Positions 36,763 to 44,888 of a stretch of 64,000 nucleotides of DNA are shown here, in pieces (position 1 is the stretch's first letter; each line of letters starts with the position of its first letter). The notes below the pieces were generated by a model, which saw only the letters and a list, made by a program, of their open reading frames with translations, had not been told where the DNA came from and made no database searches. The translations under genes were made by a program, and so were the position numbers. Source of the DNA: B1 sp034439755 (GTDB taxonomy: Bacteria > Bacteroidota > Bacteroidia > UKL13-3); assembly GCA_034439755.1 (NCBI GenBank), contig JAWXAZ010000034.1:4114-68113 (forward strand), read 5' to 3'.

Positions 36763-37410
36763 GTGAAAAACATATTGATTACATGCGCGGCATTGTTTTT
36801 ATTTAACATAGTTGGCGCTCAAACTGTCAAACAAAACGAGGCAGAAAAACTGATGGAGCGCATCAGCAAAAGGTATAAGGCATTTAAGTCTATGAAGGCC
36901 GATTTTGTTTATACCATTGAAAACAAACAACAGAAAAGTCAGGAAAAACAAAAAGGCAATATTTTAGTGAAGGGCAATAAGTTTAAATTAGACATTGCCA
37001 ATCAATTAATTATTTGTGATAACAAGACTATTTGGACATACAGCAGAGAGGTAAATGAGGTGCAAATTAACAATTATTCTCCTAAGGAGGGCGCCATTAG
37101 AATGGACGATTTATTTACCATGTATGGCAAGGGTTTCTTATATAAAATTACAGAAACCAAGAAAGATGGAAACAAGGAAATTGTGGTGATGGAGTTAACG
37201 CCAAAGGACAAGAAAAAGAAGTTTTTTAAAATTAAGGTTACTTTGGATAAGACCAATCAAACCATATTAAATTCTCAGGTTTTCGAAAAATCTGGCACCA
37301 TCCATAATTATAGCGTGACCAACCAAGTGCCAAATTTAAAATTTGACGACAATCAATTTGTGTTTGATGTAAAAAAATATCCAGGCGTTGAGATTATTGA
37401 TCTGCGTTAG
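36763..37410 (+). CDS. LolA-like outer-membrane lipoprotein carrier protein
   Basis: 215 aa with a signal peptide ending in VGAQ, then a LolA-like fold: SMKADFVYTIENKQQKSQEK near 45, GNILVKGNKFKLDIANQLIICDNKTIWTYS near 72 and a C-terminal KYPGVEIIDLR. LolA homologues carry lipoproteins through the periplasm. The start codon is GTG at 36763; no in-frame ATG fits the signal peptide. Downstream of ftsK (88 bp), a common neighbourhood in Bacteroidota as I recall. Confidence 0.86.
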   Translation: MKNILITCAALFLFNIVGAQTVKQNEAEKLMERISKRYKAFKSMKADFVYTIENKQQKSQEKQKGNILVKGNKFKLDIANQLIICDNKTIWTYSREVNEVQINNYSPKEGAIRMDDLFTMYGKGFLYKITETKKDGNKEIVVMELTPKDKKKKFFKIKVTLDKTNQTILNSQVFEKSGTIHNYSVTNQVPNLKFDDNQFVFDVKKYPGVEIIDLR

Positions 37411-37416
37411 GTTTCT

Positions 37417-37866
37417 TTAAAACCCGCCTCCTACATCAATCTTAACGGGCGATTGTGGTTGCTTTGGTGTGTCTTCAACAGCCCCACTAATAGTTAGCTG
37501 TTGAGAACCGTTTGTAGCATTAGATTGCACAGTTATTCCTTTCGAAAATGGACCTCTAAAATTGCCAGGATTGTAAATGGCTTTAATTTTAGATTTTTGT
37601 CCTGGCATAATGGGTTCTCTTGGCCATTCTGGTGTGGTACAACCGCAACCGGGCTGCACGTTGCTTAAAATTAATGGCGCTTTGCCCTTGTTTGTAAAAA
37701 CAAATTCGTATTCTGATTGCCTACCGTCGTAGATTTTCCCAAAATCGTGTACCAAAGTTTCAAACTCAATACTTGCTTTAGGCTCATTGTCCTTTTTTGT
37801 TTCTGTTTGAGCAAAAGTGAGTAAGGCAAAAATGCTAAGAGAGGCAGTAAAAAATATTTTTTTCAT
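37417..37866 (-). CDS. DUF1573 secreted protein (paralogue 1)
   Basis: About 149 aa, signal peptide (TFAQ), then a DUF1573 Ig-like domain with FETLVHDFGKIYDGRQSEYEFVFTNKG, VQPGCGCTTPEWPREPIMPG and KAIYNPGNFRGPFSKGITV. The two cysteines of GCGCTTP are conserved in the family. ATG at 37872 is also possible. It is a clear paralogue of the next gene on the same strand, with a terminator between them, so the pair is a tandem duplication transcribed separately. Function unknown. Confidence 0.87.
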   Translation of the reverse strand: MKKIFFTASLSIFALLTFAQTETKKDNEPKASIEFETLVHDFGKIYDGRQSEYEFVFTNKGKAPLILSNVQPGCGCTTPEWPREPIMPGQKSKIKAIYNPGNFRGPFSKGITVQSNATNGSQQLTISGAVEDTPKQPQSPVKIDVGGGF

Positions 37867-37879
37867 ATACATAAAAATA

Positions 37880-37917
37880 AAAAAACCTGCGCATACAATG
37901 GATGCGCAGGTTTTTGA
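37880..37917 (-). terminator. Terminator between DUF1573 paralogues
   Basis: Stem AAACCTGCGCAT / ATGCGCAGGTTT with flanking A and T tracts, directly downstream of the 37931-38350 gene. Confidence 0.8.
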
Positions 37918-37930
37918 TTATAACAAGGAA

Positions 37931-38350
37931 TTACTTTTGTTCGGCAGGTTTTACATCACCTTTAAGATACAATATAATAGTTGAGTTTTTTGCATTGCTC
38001 ACTACAGTTACACTTTTTGTAAAAGGGCCAGGAGAAGCTGCATTGTAAGTAGCTTTAACAGTTCCTGTTTTACCTGGCTTAATTGGCTCTCTAGTCCAAT
38101 CTGGTGTAGTACAACCACAGCTAGCAGAAGCGTTAGTAATAATCAAAGGCGTTTTTCCAGTATTTTTGAAAATAAAATCGTAAGTTGCTGGAGTTCCTTG
38201 AGGAATTGCACCAAAGTCATGCGTTTCTTTATCGAATTTAATTTCAGCAACTTTGTTGTCTGTTGCTGGAGCTTGTACATCCGGAGTTTGAGCATTAACG
38301 GATAATAGTCCTCCAAATGCAATGATTGCGGTTAAAATTAGTTTTTTCAT
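37931..38350 (-). CDS. DUF1573 secreted protein (paralogue 2)
   Basis: 139 aa, signal peptide (VNAQ), DUF1573 domain with FDKETHDFGAIPQGTPATYDFIF, ASCGCTTPDWTREPIKPG and KATYNAASPGPFTKSVTVVSN. Closely matches the 37417 protein. Presumed periplasmic or surface protein; no known function. Confidence 0.88.
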   Translation of the reverse strand: MKKLILTAIIAFGGLLSVNAQTPDVQAPATDNKVAEIKFDKETHDFGAIPQGTPATYDFIFKNTGKTPLIITNASASCGCTTPDWTREPIKPGKTGTVKATYNAASPGPFTKSVTVVSNAKNSTIILYLKGDVKPAEQK

Positions 38351-38530
38351 TTGATTGTTTATTTATTTTAAATAATATAGTCTTTTGCAATTACCGATCC
38401 AAAAATAAGCTAGTTTGAATAGTATAGCAATAATACGCATTTAAAAAATTGTTAAAAGCAAGTTGGCAGATATTCTTTAATTGTTTTGGATAATTCTTAA
38501 AAATCTTTAGGTTTGGAAAGGAAGAAAAAT

Positions 38531-40930
38531 ATGGATATGACGGAAACAGCATTGGTTCAAGCCGACCAAAAATATAAGATAGTAATTTTAGAGGATTACC
38601 GCATTGCTTATCAGAGCAGGTTAACGAGTTTATTGGGCAGAAAAGAAGTACTTACTGGAAAGGCCAAATTTGGCATATTTGGTGATGGCAAAGAATTGCC
38701 GCAGATAGCCATGGCAAAGGCTTTTCGCAAGGGCGATTTTAGAAGTGGGTATTACCGCGACCAAACTTTTATGATGGCTTCTGGCTTGTTAAATATACAA
38801 GAATTTTTTGCACAATTATATGCTAATACCGATGTAAATGCAGAGCCTGCAAGTGCTGGAAGAATGATGAATGGCCATTATGGCACAAGGTCATTGGATG
38901 AGCATGGACAATGGAAAGAATTAAAAAACTTAAAAAACTCTTCTTCAGATATTTCACCAACTGCGGCACAAATGCTCCGCCTGGTTGGACTGGCACACGC
39001 GTCAAAATATTATAGGCAGCACAAAGATTTAATTGGCACCAACGCGTTTTCCGTAAATGGCAATGAGGTTGCTTGGGGCACCATCGGAAATGCAAGCACC
39101 AGCGAAGGTCATTTCTTTGAAGCTATCAATGCAGGAGGTGTTTTACAAGTGCCTATGGTTGTTTCTGTATGGGACGATTCTTATGGCATTTCGGTTCATG
39201 CAAAATATCAAACCACAAAAGAAAATATTTCAGAAATCTTAAAAGGGTTTCAAAGGGATGAAAAGGGAGAAGGCTATCAAATTTTTACGGTGAAAGGTTG
39301 GGATTACCCAGCACTTTGCGCTGTTTATGAAGAAGCAGGAAAATTATCTAGGGAAAAACACATCCCTTGTTTGGTGCATGTAACAGAATTAACCCAGCCA
39401 CAAGGTCACTCCACCTCTGGCTCTCACGAAAGATATAAGAGCAAAGAGCGTTTGGCATGGGAATTAGAAAACGATTGCTTAAAACGCTTTAAAGAATGGA
39501 TTCTTAAAAATAATATTTCTACTGAATCTGAATTGGAGCAGATTGAAAATGATGCAAAAATTCTGGTAAATGTTTCTAAGAAAAACGCATGGGAATCATA
39601 CTTAAATCCCATAAAACAAGAAATTGCAGAATCTTGTAATTTACTAAATAACCTAGCAGAACAAACTAGTAAAGGCGACGAAATTGCAGCCCTTGCGCAA
39701 GAATTAAGCAGCATTGCGGAACCCATTAGAAAAGAAATAGGCGTTGCCATTCACAAAGCCCTTAGGTTAACTTTTTCTGAAAAAACAGATGCTAGAAGAA
39801 ACTTAGAATCGTGGAAAAGCACTTTTGAGAAAAATAATTTCGACCGCTATAACTCATACCTGCACAGTGAATCTTCCTTGGGTGCATTAAAAGTAGTTGA
39901 AGTAAAACCTATTTTCAATGAGGGTTCAAAAATGGTCGATGGCAGAGAAGTCTTGGTTGCCTATTTTGACCAATTGTTTAGCAAAGACCCGCGCGTAATG
40001 GCCTTTGGTGAAGATGTTGGAAAAATTGGCGATGTGAACCAAGGCTTTGCTGGCCTGCAAGAAAAACATGGCGAAGGAAGAATATTTGATACGGGCATTA
40101 GGGAATTAACCATTGTTGGGCAAGGAATTGGAACTGCCATGCGTGGGTTGAGGCCTATTGCAGAAATTCAATACTTAGATTATTTATTGTATGCTTTGCA
40201 ACCACTGAGCGACGATGTTGCTACCTTACAATATCGCACCAAGGGTGGTCAAAAGGCTCCGCTTATAATTAGAACACGCGGACATAGATTGGAAGGGATT
40301 TGGCATTCTGGTTCACCCATGGGTATGATCCTAAATTCATTAAGAGGCATGCTGGTGCTTACACCTAGGAATATGGTTCAAGCTGCTGGTATGTACCAAA
40401 CCTTAATACAATCTGATGAACCAGCCCTTATTATTGAATGCTTAAATGGTTATCGATTAAAGGAACGCATGCCAGAAAATTTAGGAGAATACACCATTCC
40501 TTTAGGCATTCCAGAAATTATTGAAGAAGGAAGCGATGTTACGGTAGTTTCTTATGGCTCTACCTTAAGGGTAGTGCAAGAGGCCAGCAAAATGCTAAAA
40601 GAAGTAGGCATATTAATTGAAATTATAGACGTACAAACCTTATTGCCATTCGATATAAATCACCTTATTTCTGAGTCGTTAAAAAAGACAAACAAATTGG
40701 TGGTAATTGATGAAGATGTTCCAGGTGGAGCCAGCGCTTTTATCTTGCAACAAATACTAGAGCAGCAAGATGGATATCACCATTTAGATGCCAAACCAAT
40801 TACCCTAACGGCAAAGGCGCACCGACCAGCTTACGGCACTGATGGCGATTATTTTAGCAAGCCTAATGCAGAAGAAATGTACGATGCTATTTTTAATCTC
40901 ATGCTTGCCTATAATCCAAATAGGTTCTAA
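38531..40930 (+). CDS. Fused E1 alpha-beta subunit of a 2-oxoacid (branched-chain type) dehydrogenase
   Basis: About 799 aa thiamine-diphosphate enzyme. The alpha half (about 30-430) has FRKGDFRSGYYRDQTFMMA, the ThDP/Mg motif around GNASTSEGHFFEAINAGG and HVTELTQPQGHSTSG. The beta half (about 460-799) has EDVGKIGDVNQGFAGLQEKHG, DTGIRELTIVGQGIGTAMRG and DEDVPGGASAFILQQ. It decarboxylates a 2-oxoacid and hands the acyl group to an E2 lipoyl subunit, which is not in the window. ATG 38531 is preferred to TTG 38513. Whether the substrate is branched-chain or pyruvate cannot be settled here. Confidence 0.9.
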   Translation: MDMTETALVQADQKYKIVILEDYRIAYQSRLTSLLGRKEVLTGKAKFGIFGDGKELPQIAMAKAFRKGDFRSGYYRDQTFMMASGLLNIQEFFAQLYANTDVNAEPASAGRMMNGHYGTRSLDEHGQWKELKNLKNSSSDISPTAAQMLRLVGLAHASKYYRQHKDLIGTNAFSVNGNEVAWGTIGNASTSEGHFFEAINAGGVLQVPMVVSVWDDSYGISVHAKYQTTKENISEILKGFQRDEKGEGYQIFTVKGWDYPALCAVYEEAGKLSREKHIPCLVHVTELTQPQGHSTSGSHERYKSKERLAWELENDCLKRFKEWILKNNISTESELEQIENDAKILVNVSKKNAWESYLNPIKQEIAESCNLLNNLAEQTSKGDEIAALAQELSSIAEPIRKEIGVAIHKALRLTFSEKTDARRNLESWKSTFEKNNFDRYNSYLHSESSLGALKVVEVKPIFNEGSKMVDGREVLVAYFDQLFSKDPRVMAFGEDVGKIGDVNQGFAGLQEKHGEGRIFDTGIRELTIVGQGIGTAMRGLRPIAEIQYLDYLLYALQPLSDDVATLQYRTKGGQKAPLIIRTRGHRLEGIWHSGSPMGMILNSLRGMLVLTPRNMVQAAGMYQTLIQSDEPALIIECLNGYRLKERMPENLGEYTIPLGIPEIIEEGSDVTVVSYGSTLRVVQEASKMLKEVGILIEIIDVQTLLPFDINHLISESLKKTNKLVVIDEDVPGGASAFILQQILEQQDGYHHLDAKPITLTAKAHRPAYGTDGDYFSKPNAEEMYDAIFNLMLAYNPNRF

Positions 40931-40932
40931 AA

Positions 40933-41061
40933 ATACCAATTGTAATTATTAAATAGCCCAAAGCTATTTGATAATTTTACTAGGGTAAATGCCGATATAA
41001 CAAAATAATTATCCAATGAGATATTTGTCGAAATTGGACTATATATTTTGCGTTTTCGGTT
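40933..41061 (+). repeat. Structured intergenic repeat, copy E
   Basis: Best-preserved copy. Starts ATACCAATTGTAATTATT, hairpin AAATAGC-CCAAA-GCTATTT, then GGTAAATGCCGATATAAC, an inverted TCCAAT ... ATTGGA, and ends near TTTTCGGTTT. Lies directly after the E1 stop codon and before a terminator. Confidence 0.82.
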
Positions 41062-41097
41062 TAAGACTAAATAAAATTCGGTATGAACCGAAAGCAA

Positions 41098-41141
41098 AAA
41101 AAAGCGGCTGTTTTCATTGTTGAAACAGCCGCTTTTTTTTT
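41098..41141. terminator. Bidirectional terminator
   Basis: Stem AAGCGGCTGTTT / AAACAGCCGCTT with flanking A and T tracts, between convergent genes. Confidence 0.85.
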
Positions 41142-44100
41142 AATGATTTACCTGTATTCGCCTGATGGCAATTCCATCCTGCGTTTCAATGGTAAGTATA
41201 TAAATACCACTTGGCAACTCTTCTAGGTTCAAGACATTTGAATGGCTCATTTTAATTAACTCTTTTCCTTGCAAATCATTTAATTTCAAGTTTACAATTT
41301 TACTATTTGCCTGCACATTTAATAAACCATTTACTGGGTTTGGAAAAACATTCACAGAAACTAATGCATTTGCAATATTTAAGCCAGTGGTTTTAGTTTT
41401 AAATACCGTAATAATATTCTCCTGTACAGAAAGTTTAGTTTGTGTATTAAATGATGCCACCATGCGAACTTTCAAATAAACAGAATCGCCAATGCTTAGC
41501 CAAGGAACCATGCTCGAAATCTGTCCATAACTGATAGAACCTGTAGTATCTATTCCAGTATTTCCAGAAACACCCATGCCTAATGGAACAGAAAAATCTC
41601 CATTCGATTCATCTATTAATAAAGCATAATTCACCACGCCTACGCCCCTTACTATATTAACCTTTGAGCAAGAGAATGTAAGTTGTGTATTGCTATCTAA
41701 TGTTAAATCTATTGGGGCAAAATATACTGGTGTAAGTAAAGAGAAATCAGTTATTGAATCACCCGTATTCAAAGAAATATCACTCAATCTTCTTGGCACA
41801 AGTCTATAACCCGTAAAAGGAAATGGTGCAGTATTATTAGGTGTAGCTTGCCCTCCCATTCCTTTCATTGAAAACTCGCCAGAAGGTGCAGGTTTACCAC
41901 CAATTCCTGTCATAGGATTATAAATTCTAATTGGAATGGTATCGCCGGTATACGAATTCTTAGCATATAAAAGCACATTGGTGGTAGGCCAATTGGTTAT
42001 GGGCGTAATTAATGTAAGGCGGTCGAAAATTACTAGGTCATTTTCTGTTCCTTCATTTAAAAAGTTGGATTTCTTTGCAGCTGCTATATTTTTCCCTGAA
42101 CCCAATAATTTAATGGTATCAAGCGTGGTAATAACAGACAAACCAAAATATTGAGAAATTTTCCCAGTTACTTCAATGCTATCCCCTTCTTTTGGGGTAT
42201 AAGAAAAGGTCTTAGGTGTACTATAAACTGTTATACCACCTGTTGCGTCTCTTATTACAAATTGTAAACCTGTAGCCAAATTATTTCCACCATAAACAAC
42301 CCCTCTTACCATAGCACGTTTGCCACTCGAATCAACCACTCCTGTAGAAGGATCTGTCTTCACCAATGGCGCAATATTATATACCAATGGCGCATCCAAG
42401 GTTTTGCCAATTGTAGAATTTGGCTTGCTATAAACTGAATCTGTAACCCTAACACTATACACAGTAATGTAATAATTGGTACCATATACCAAGTTATTTA
42501 TTGTTACAGATGTACCTGTTCCTCTAAAAACACATGATGCATCAATATCATTTTGAAACTTAGTACCAGATCCAAAATTGGCATTAGCGGTATATCTATT
42601 TGGATTCCTATTTGGACTACCTGTAACAATTGCAGTATTAGCCTTTACAAAAACAAGGGTTGTAAAGGTACCACTCACATAATTGGCAGGCTTTGTCCAA
42701 CTAAAATTCACGGAAGAACTATTTGCTCCAACAGCCAATAAATTGGCTGTGGTATCCACCATTGTTCTGCCATTAATTAAGTTTGGCAATGAAAAGTAGC
42801 CAGAATCAGTTCTAGCAACATAAGCAACCAAATAATACCTAGAATTAATAACTAAGTTTGAAACCATAACACTATTGCCATCACCATTATAAATACATTT
42901 TGCCAAAGGGTCACCTTCAAATCCTGTACCCGCACCAAAGGCAGAATCTGCCGTGTAGGTGTTCGGACTATTAATAGGTGCTGGATAAATAAAGTTAAAG
43001 GTATCTTTTCTCATAAACACCAAAACGGTATGGGTAGCATTATCATATACCGCTGATTTTGTCCACGACACGGTTGAATTATTTTCTAGTCGACCAGTAA
43101 ACCTAAAAAAGGAAACTTGGGCTGGGCCATTACTTAAAGTATACCCATTGGTTAAATTGGAATTGGAGTAAACAGTATCAAAAACATTTGCACCAACCAA
43201 ATAGGCATAATACCTTGTACCTGCCTTTAGCCCAGAAACATTTACATAATTGGAATCGCCATTATACACACATTTTGCCAATGCATCGTACTGGTATGGA
43301 CTACTATATTGAGTATAATTGGTGTCAGGCAAATACAAATTTGGACTTTGTGTATTGACACCTGTGGAAATTGCCGAAAGTTCCTTTAAAAACACAATTG
43401 AAGTATGATTTGTATTATTATAATTAGCAGTATTCTTTATCCAAGATAGCCTTATAGAGCTAGTTGAAGTTGCTGTAAAACTAAAGCCAAAAGAATTACC
43501 AGGTGCGGTAGATGTTGTGATAAAAGAAGTAGAAATAGTAGAATCTGAATATAGCGAATCACCAATTGAAATACAAAAACCCATAGCAATATATCGGGTA
43601 AGCGGCTGAAGTCCTACTACATTTACAATTGTTCCATCCCCATTGTAAACGCATTTTGCTGTATCATATTCGTAAGCTGTTCCTGTACCTGCAAAATTGC
43701 TATCTGCTAAATAGTAACTTGCAGACTTAACTGGATTGCCAGCAGCAATAGAAGTCCCCTTTTTCAAAAATATTAATATTGAATGTAAGTTATTGCTGTA
43801 ATTAATGGGCTTCGTAAAATTTATGCGGGCAGTATAAGCAGTAATGTTATTCACAAAAACAAACCCCAATTTGCCAGGTAGCGTTGAAGTAGAGCCATTT
43901 AAATCGGCCCATGTATTACCAACCCTTAATCCATCAAACATAATAGATGGCGCGTTCAATGCATTTCCTTGCCTTAATCCTAAATAACCAACATTGGTCA
44001 TGTCGTTCACTCCATTACCCCTTGCTAAAGCAGTAGGTGTTGTAGGTTCACCTGCTGGAAAACCACTGGTAAATTGAAACATCGAAACAGAATCATTGGT

Positions 44101-44622
44101 ATTTGAGCCCGTGGCAAATTGATATTTTACCACCACCATGGAAACAGTTCCAATTAGAAAAGAATCTGTGGCATACACTGGCCCATCAGTGGCCTTAGAC
44201 ACCCCAACTCTATAATATCCAGTTCCAGCGGCTTTAATATAAACCCTGGCAAAATAATTAGTTACATTGGAAGAAGTAAACAAACCAAATACATAATCCC
44301 CAATTTTTGCCGAATCAGGTCTTATCATCATCGAAGCATACACCGCCCCAGAATTTGTGGTGGTTAATACTTGCTTATAATAATCTAATCCGCTACTTTT
44401 TAAATACGCCGCATTACCCAAATTCGATAATACGTACCCAGAATAACTCAATCCAGGCGAATCTACCAGTATTGGATTTACAGAAACAGCACCATTCAGG
44501 TTCCAAGTATTGACACTTAAAATTTGGCCTTTGGTGTAATCAAAATTTTCAGTAAGTAACTGTTGCGCCTGAACCAAAACAACGCTCAACATCACCAAAA
44601 AAAGGAGAAAAATTCTTTTCAT
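41140..44622 (-). CDS. Large T9SS-secreted protein with four Fn3-like repeats
   Basis: 1160 aa with a signal peptide (VQAQ). The N-terminal domain at about 20-245 is homologous to the N-terminus of the 47837 gene product (shared ENFDYT, GYYRVGVSK, LGLRQGNALNAPS, GLRVGNTWAD). Four repeats of about 120 residues at about 250-735 each carry NFTKP/SWTK, a long loop with KCVYNGDG and a strand ending in a YS element, resembling Fn3 domains. An OB-fold-like part follows at about 750-850, then a further beta region, and a C-terminal T9SS type A sorting domain (VFPNPVNGLLNVQ ... LPSGIYILTIETQDG) at about 1080-1160. Secreted or surface-attached; ligand unknown. Confidence 0.88.
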   Translation of the reverse strand: MKRIFLLFLVMLSVVLVQAQQLLTENFDYTKGQILSVNTWNLNGAVSVNPILVDSPGLSYSGYVLSNLGNAAYLKSSGLDYYKQVLTTTNSGAVYASMMIRPDSAKIGDYVFGLFTSSNVTNYFARVYIKAAGTGYYRVGVSKATDGPVYATDSFLIGTVSMVVVKYQFATGSNTNDSVSMFQFTSGFPAGEPTTPTALARGNGVNDMTNVGYLGLRQGNALNAPSIMFDGLRVGNTWADLNGSTSTLPGKLGFVFVNNITAYTARINFTKPINYSNNLHSILIFLKKGTSIAAGNPVKSASYYLADSNFAGTGTAYEYDTAKCVYNGDGTIVNVVGLQPLTRYIAMGFCISIGDSLYSDSTISTSFITTSTAPGNSFGFSFTATSTSSIRLSWIKNTANYNNTNHTSIVFLKELSAISTGVNTQSPNLYLPDTNYTQYSSPYQYDALAKCVYNGDSNYVNVSGLKAGTRYYAYLVGANVFDTVYSNSNLTNGYTLSNGPAQVSFFRFTGRLENNSTVSWTKSAVYDNATHTVLVFMRKDTFNFIYPAPINSPNTYTADSAFGAGTGFEGDPLAKCIYNGDGNSVMVSNLVINSRYYLVAYVARTDSGYFSLPNLINGRTMVDTTANLLAVGANSSSVNFSWTKPANYVSGTFTTLVFVKANTAIVTGSPNRNPNRYTANANFGSGTKFQNDIDASCVFRGTGTSVTINNLVYGTNYYITVYSVRVTDSVYSKPNSTIGKTLDAPLVYNIAPLVKTDPSTGVVDSSGKRAMVRGVVYGGNNLATGLQFVIRDATGGITVYSTPKTFSYTPKEGDSIEVTGKISQYFGLSVITTLDTIKLLGSGKNIAAAKKSNFLNEGTENDLVIFDRLTLITPITNWPTTNVLLYAKNSYTGDTIPIRIYNPMTGIGGKPAPSGEFSMKGMGGQATPNNTAPFPFTGYRLVPRRLSDISLNTGDSITDFSLLTPVYFAPIDLTLDSNTQLTFSCSKVNIVRGVGVVNYALLIDESNGDFSVPLGMGVSGNTGIDTTGSISYGQISSMVPWLSIGDSVYLKVRMVASFNTQTKLSVQENIITVFKTKTTGLNIANALVSVNVFPNPVNGLLNVQANSKIVNLKLNDLQGKELIKMSHSNVLNLEELPSGIYILTIETQDGIAIRRIQVNH

Positions 44623-44888
44623 ATTTTAATATTTTTAAATGCAATCTAATGACTTGACAAGCAGTTTACTAATAAAAAATTCATAAAATTTATTTTTTAT
44701 TCTATTTTAATGGTTTTTTAAGGTTTTTCTTTTACCAAATCAGGATTTTCTACCCTTTCAAAACATAGACTTTATACAAATATGACGTAAAACCGATAAT
44801 TTAATATTGAAATAAAGCTTCTCTAAAGAAATAATCCAAAATTACCCTAAATTTGGCAGTCGAAATTATTGAGAATAAAACCTAGCCT

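Noticed and set aside
44623..44888. Cobalamin or other riboswitch upstream of the TonB-dependent receptor
   Set aside because: No B12-box-like conserved core or strong secondary structure was recognised in the AT-rich leader.
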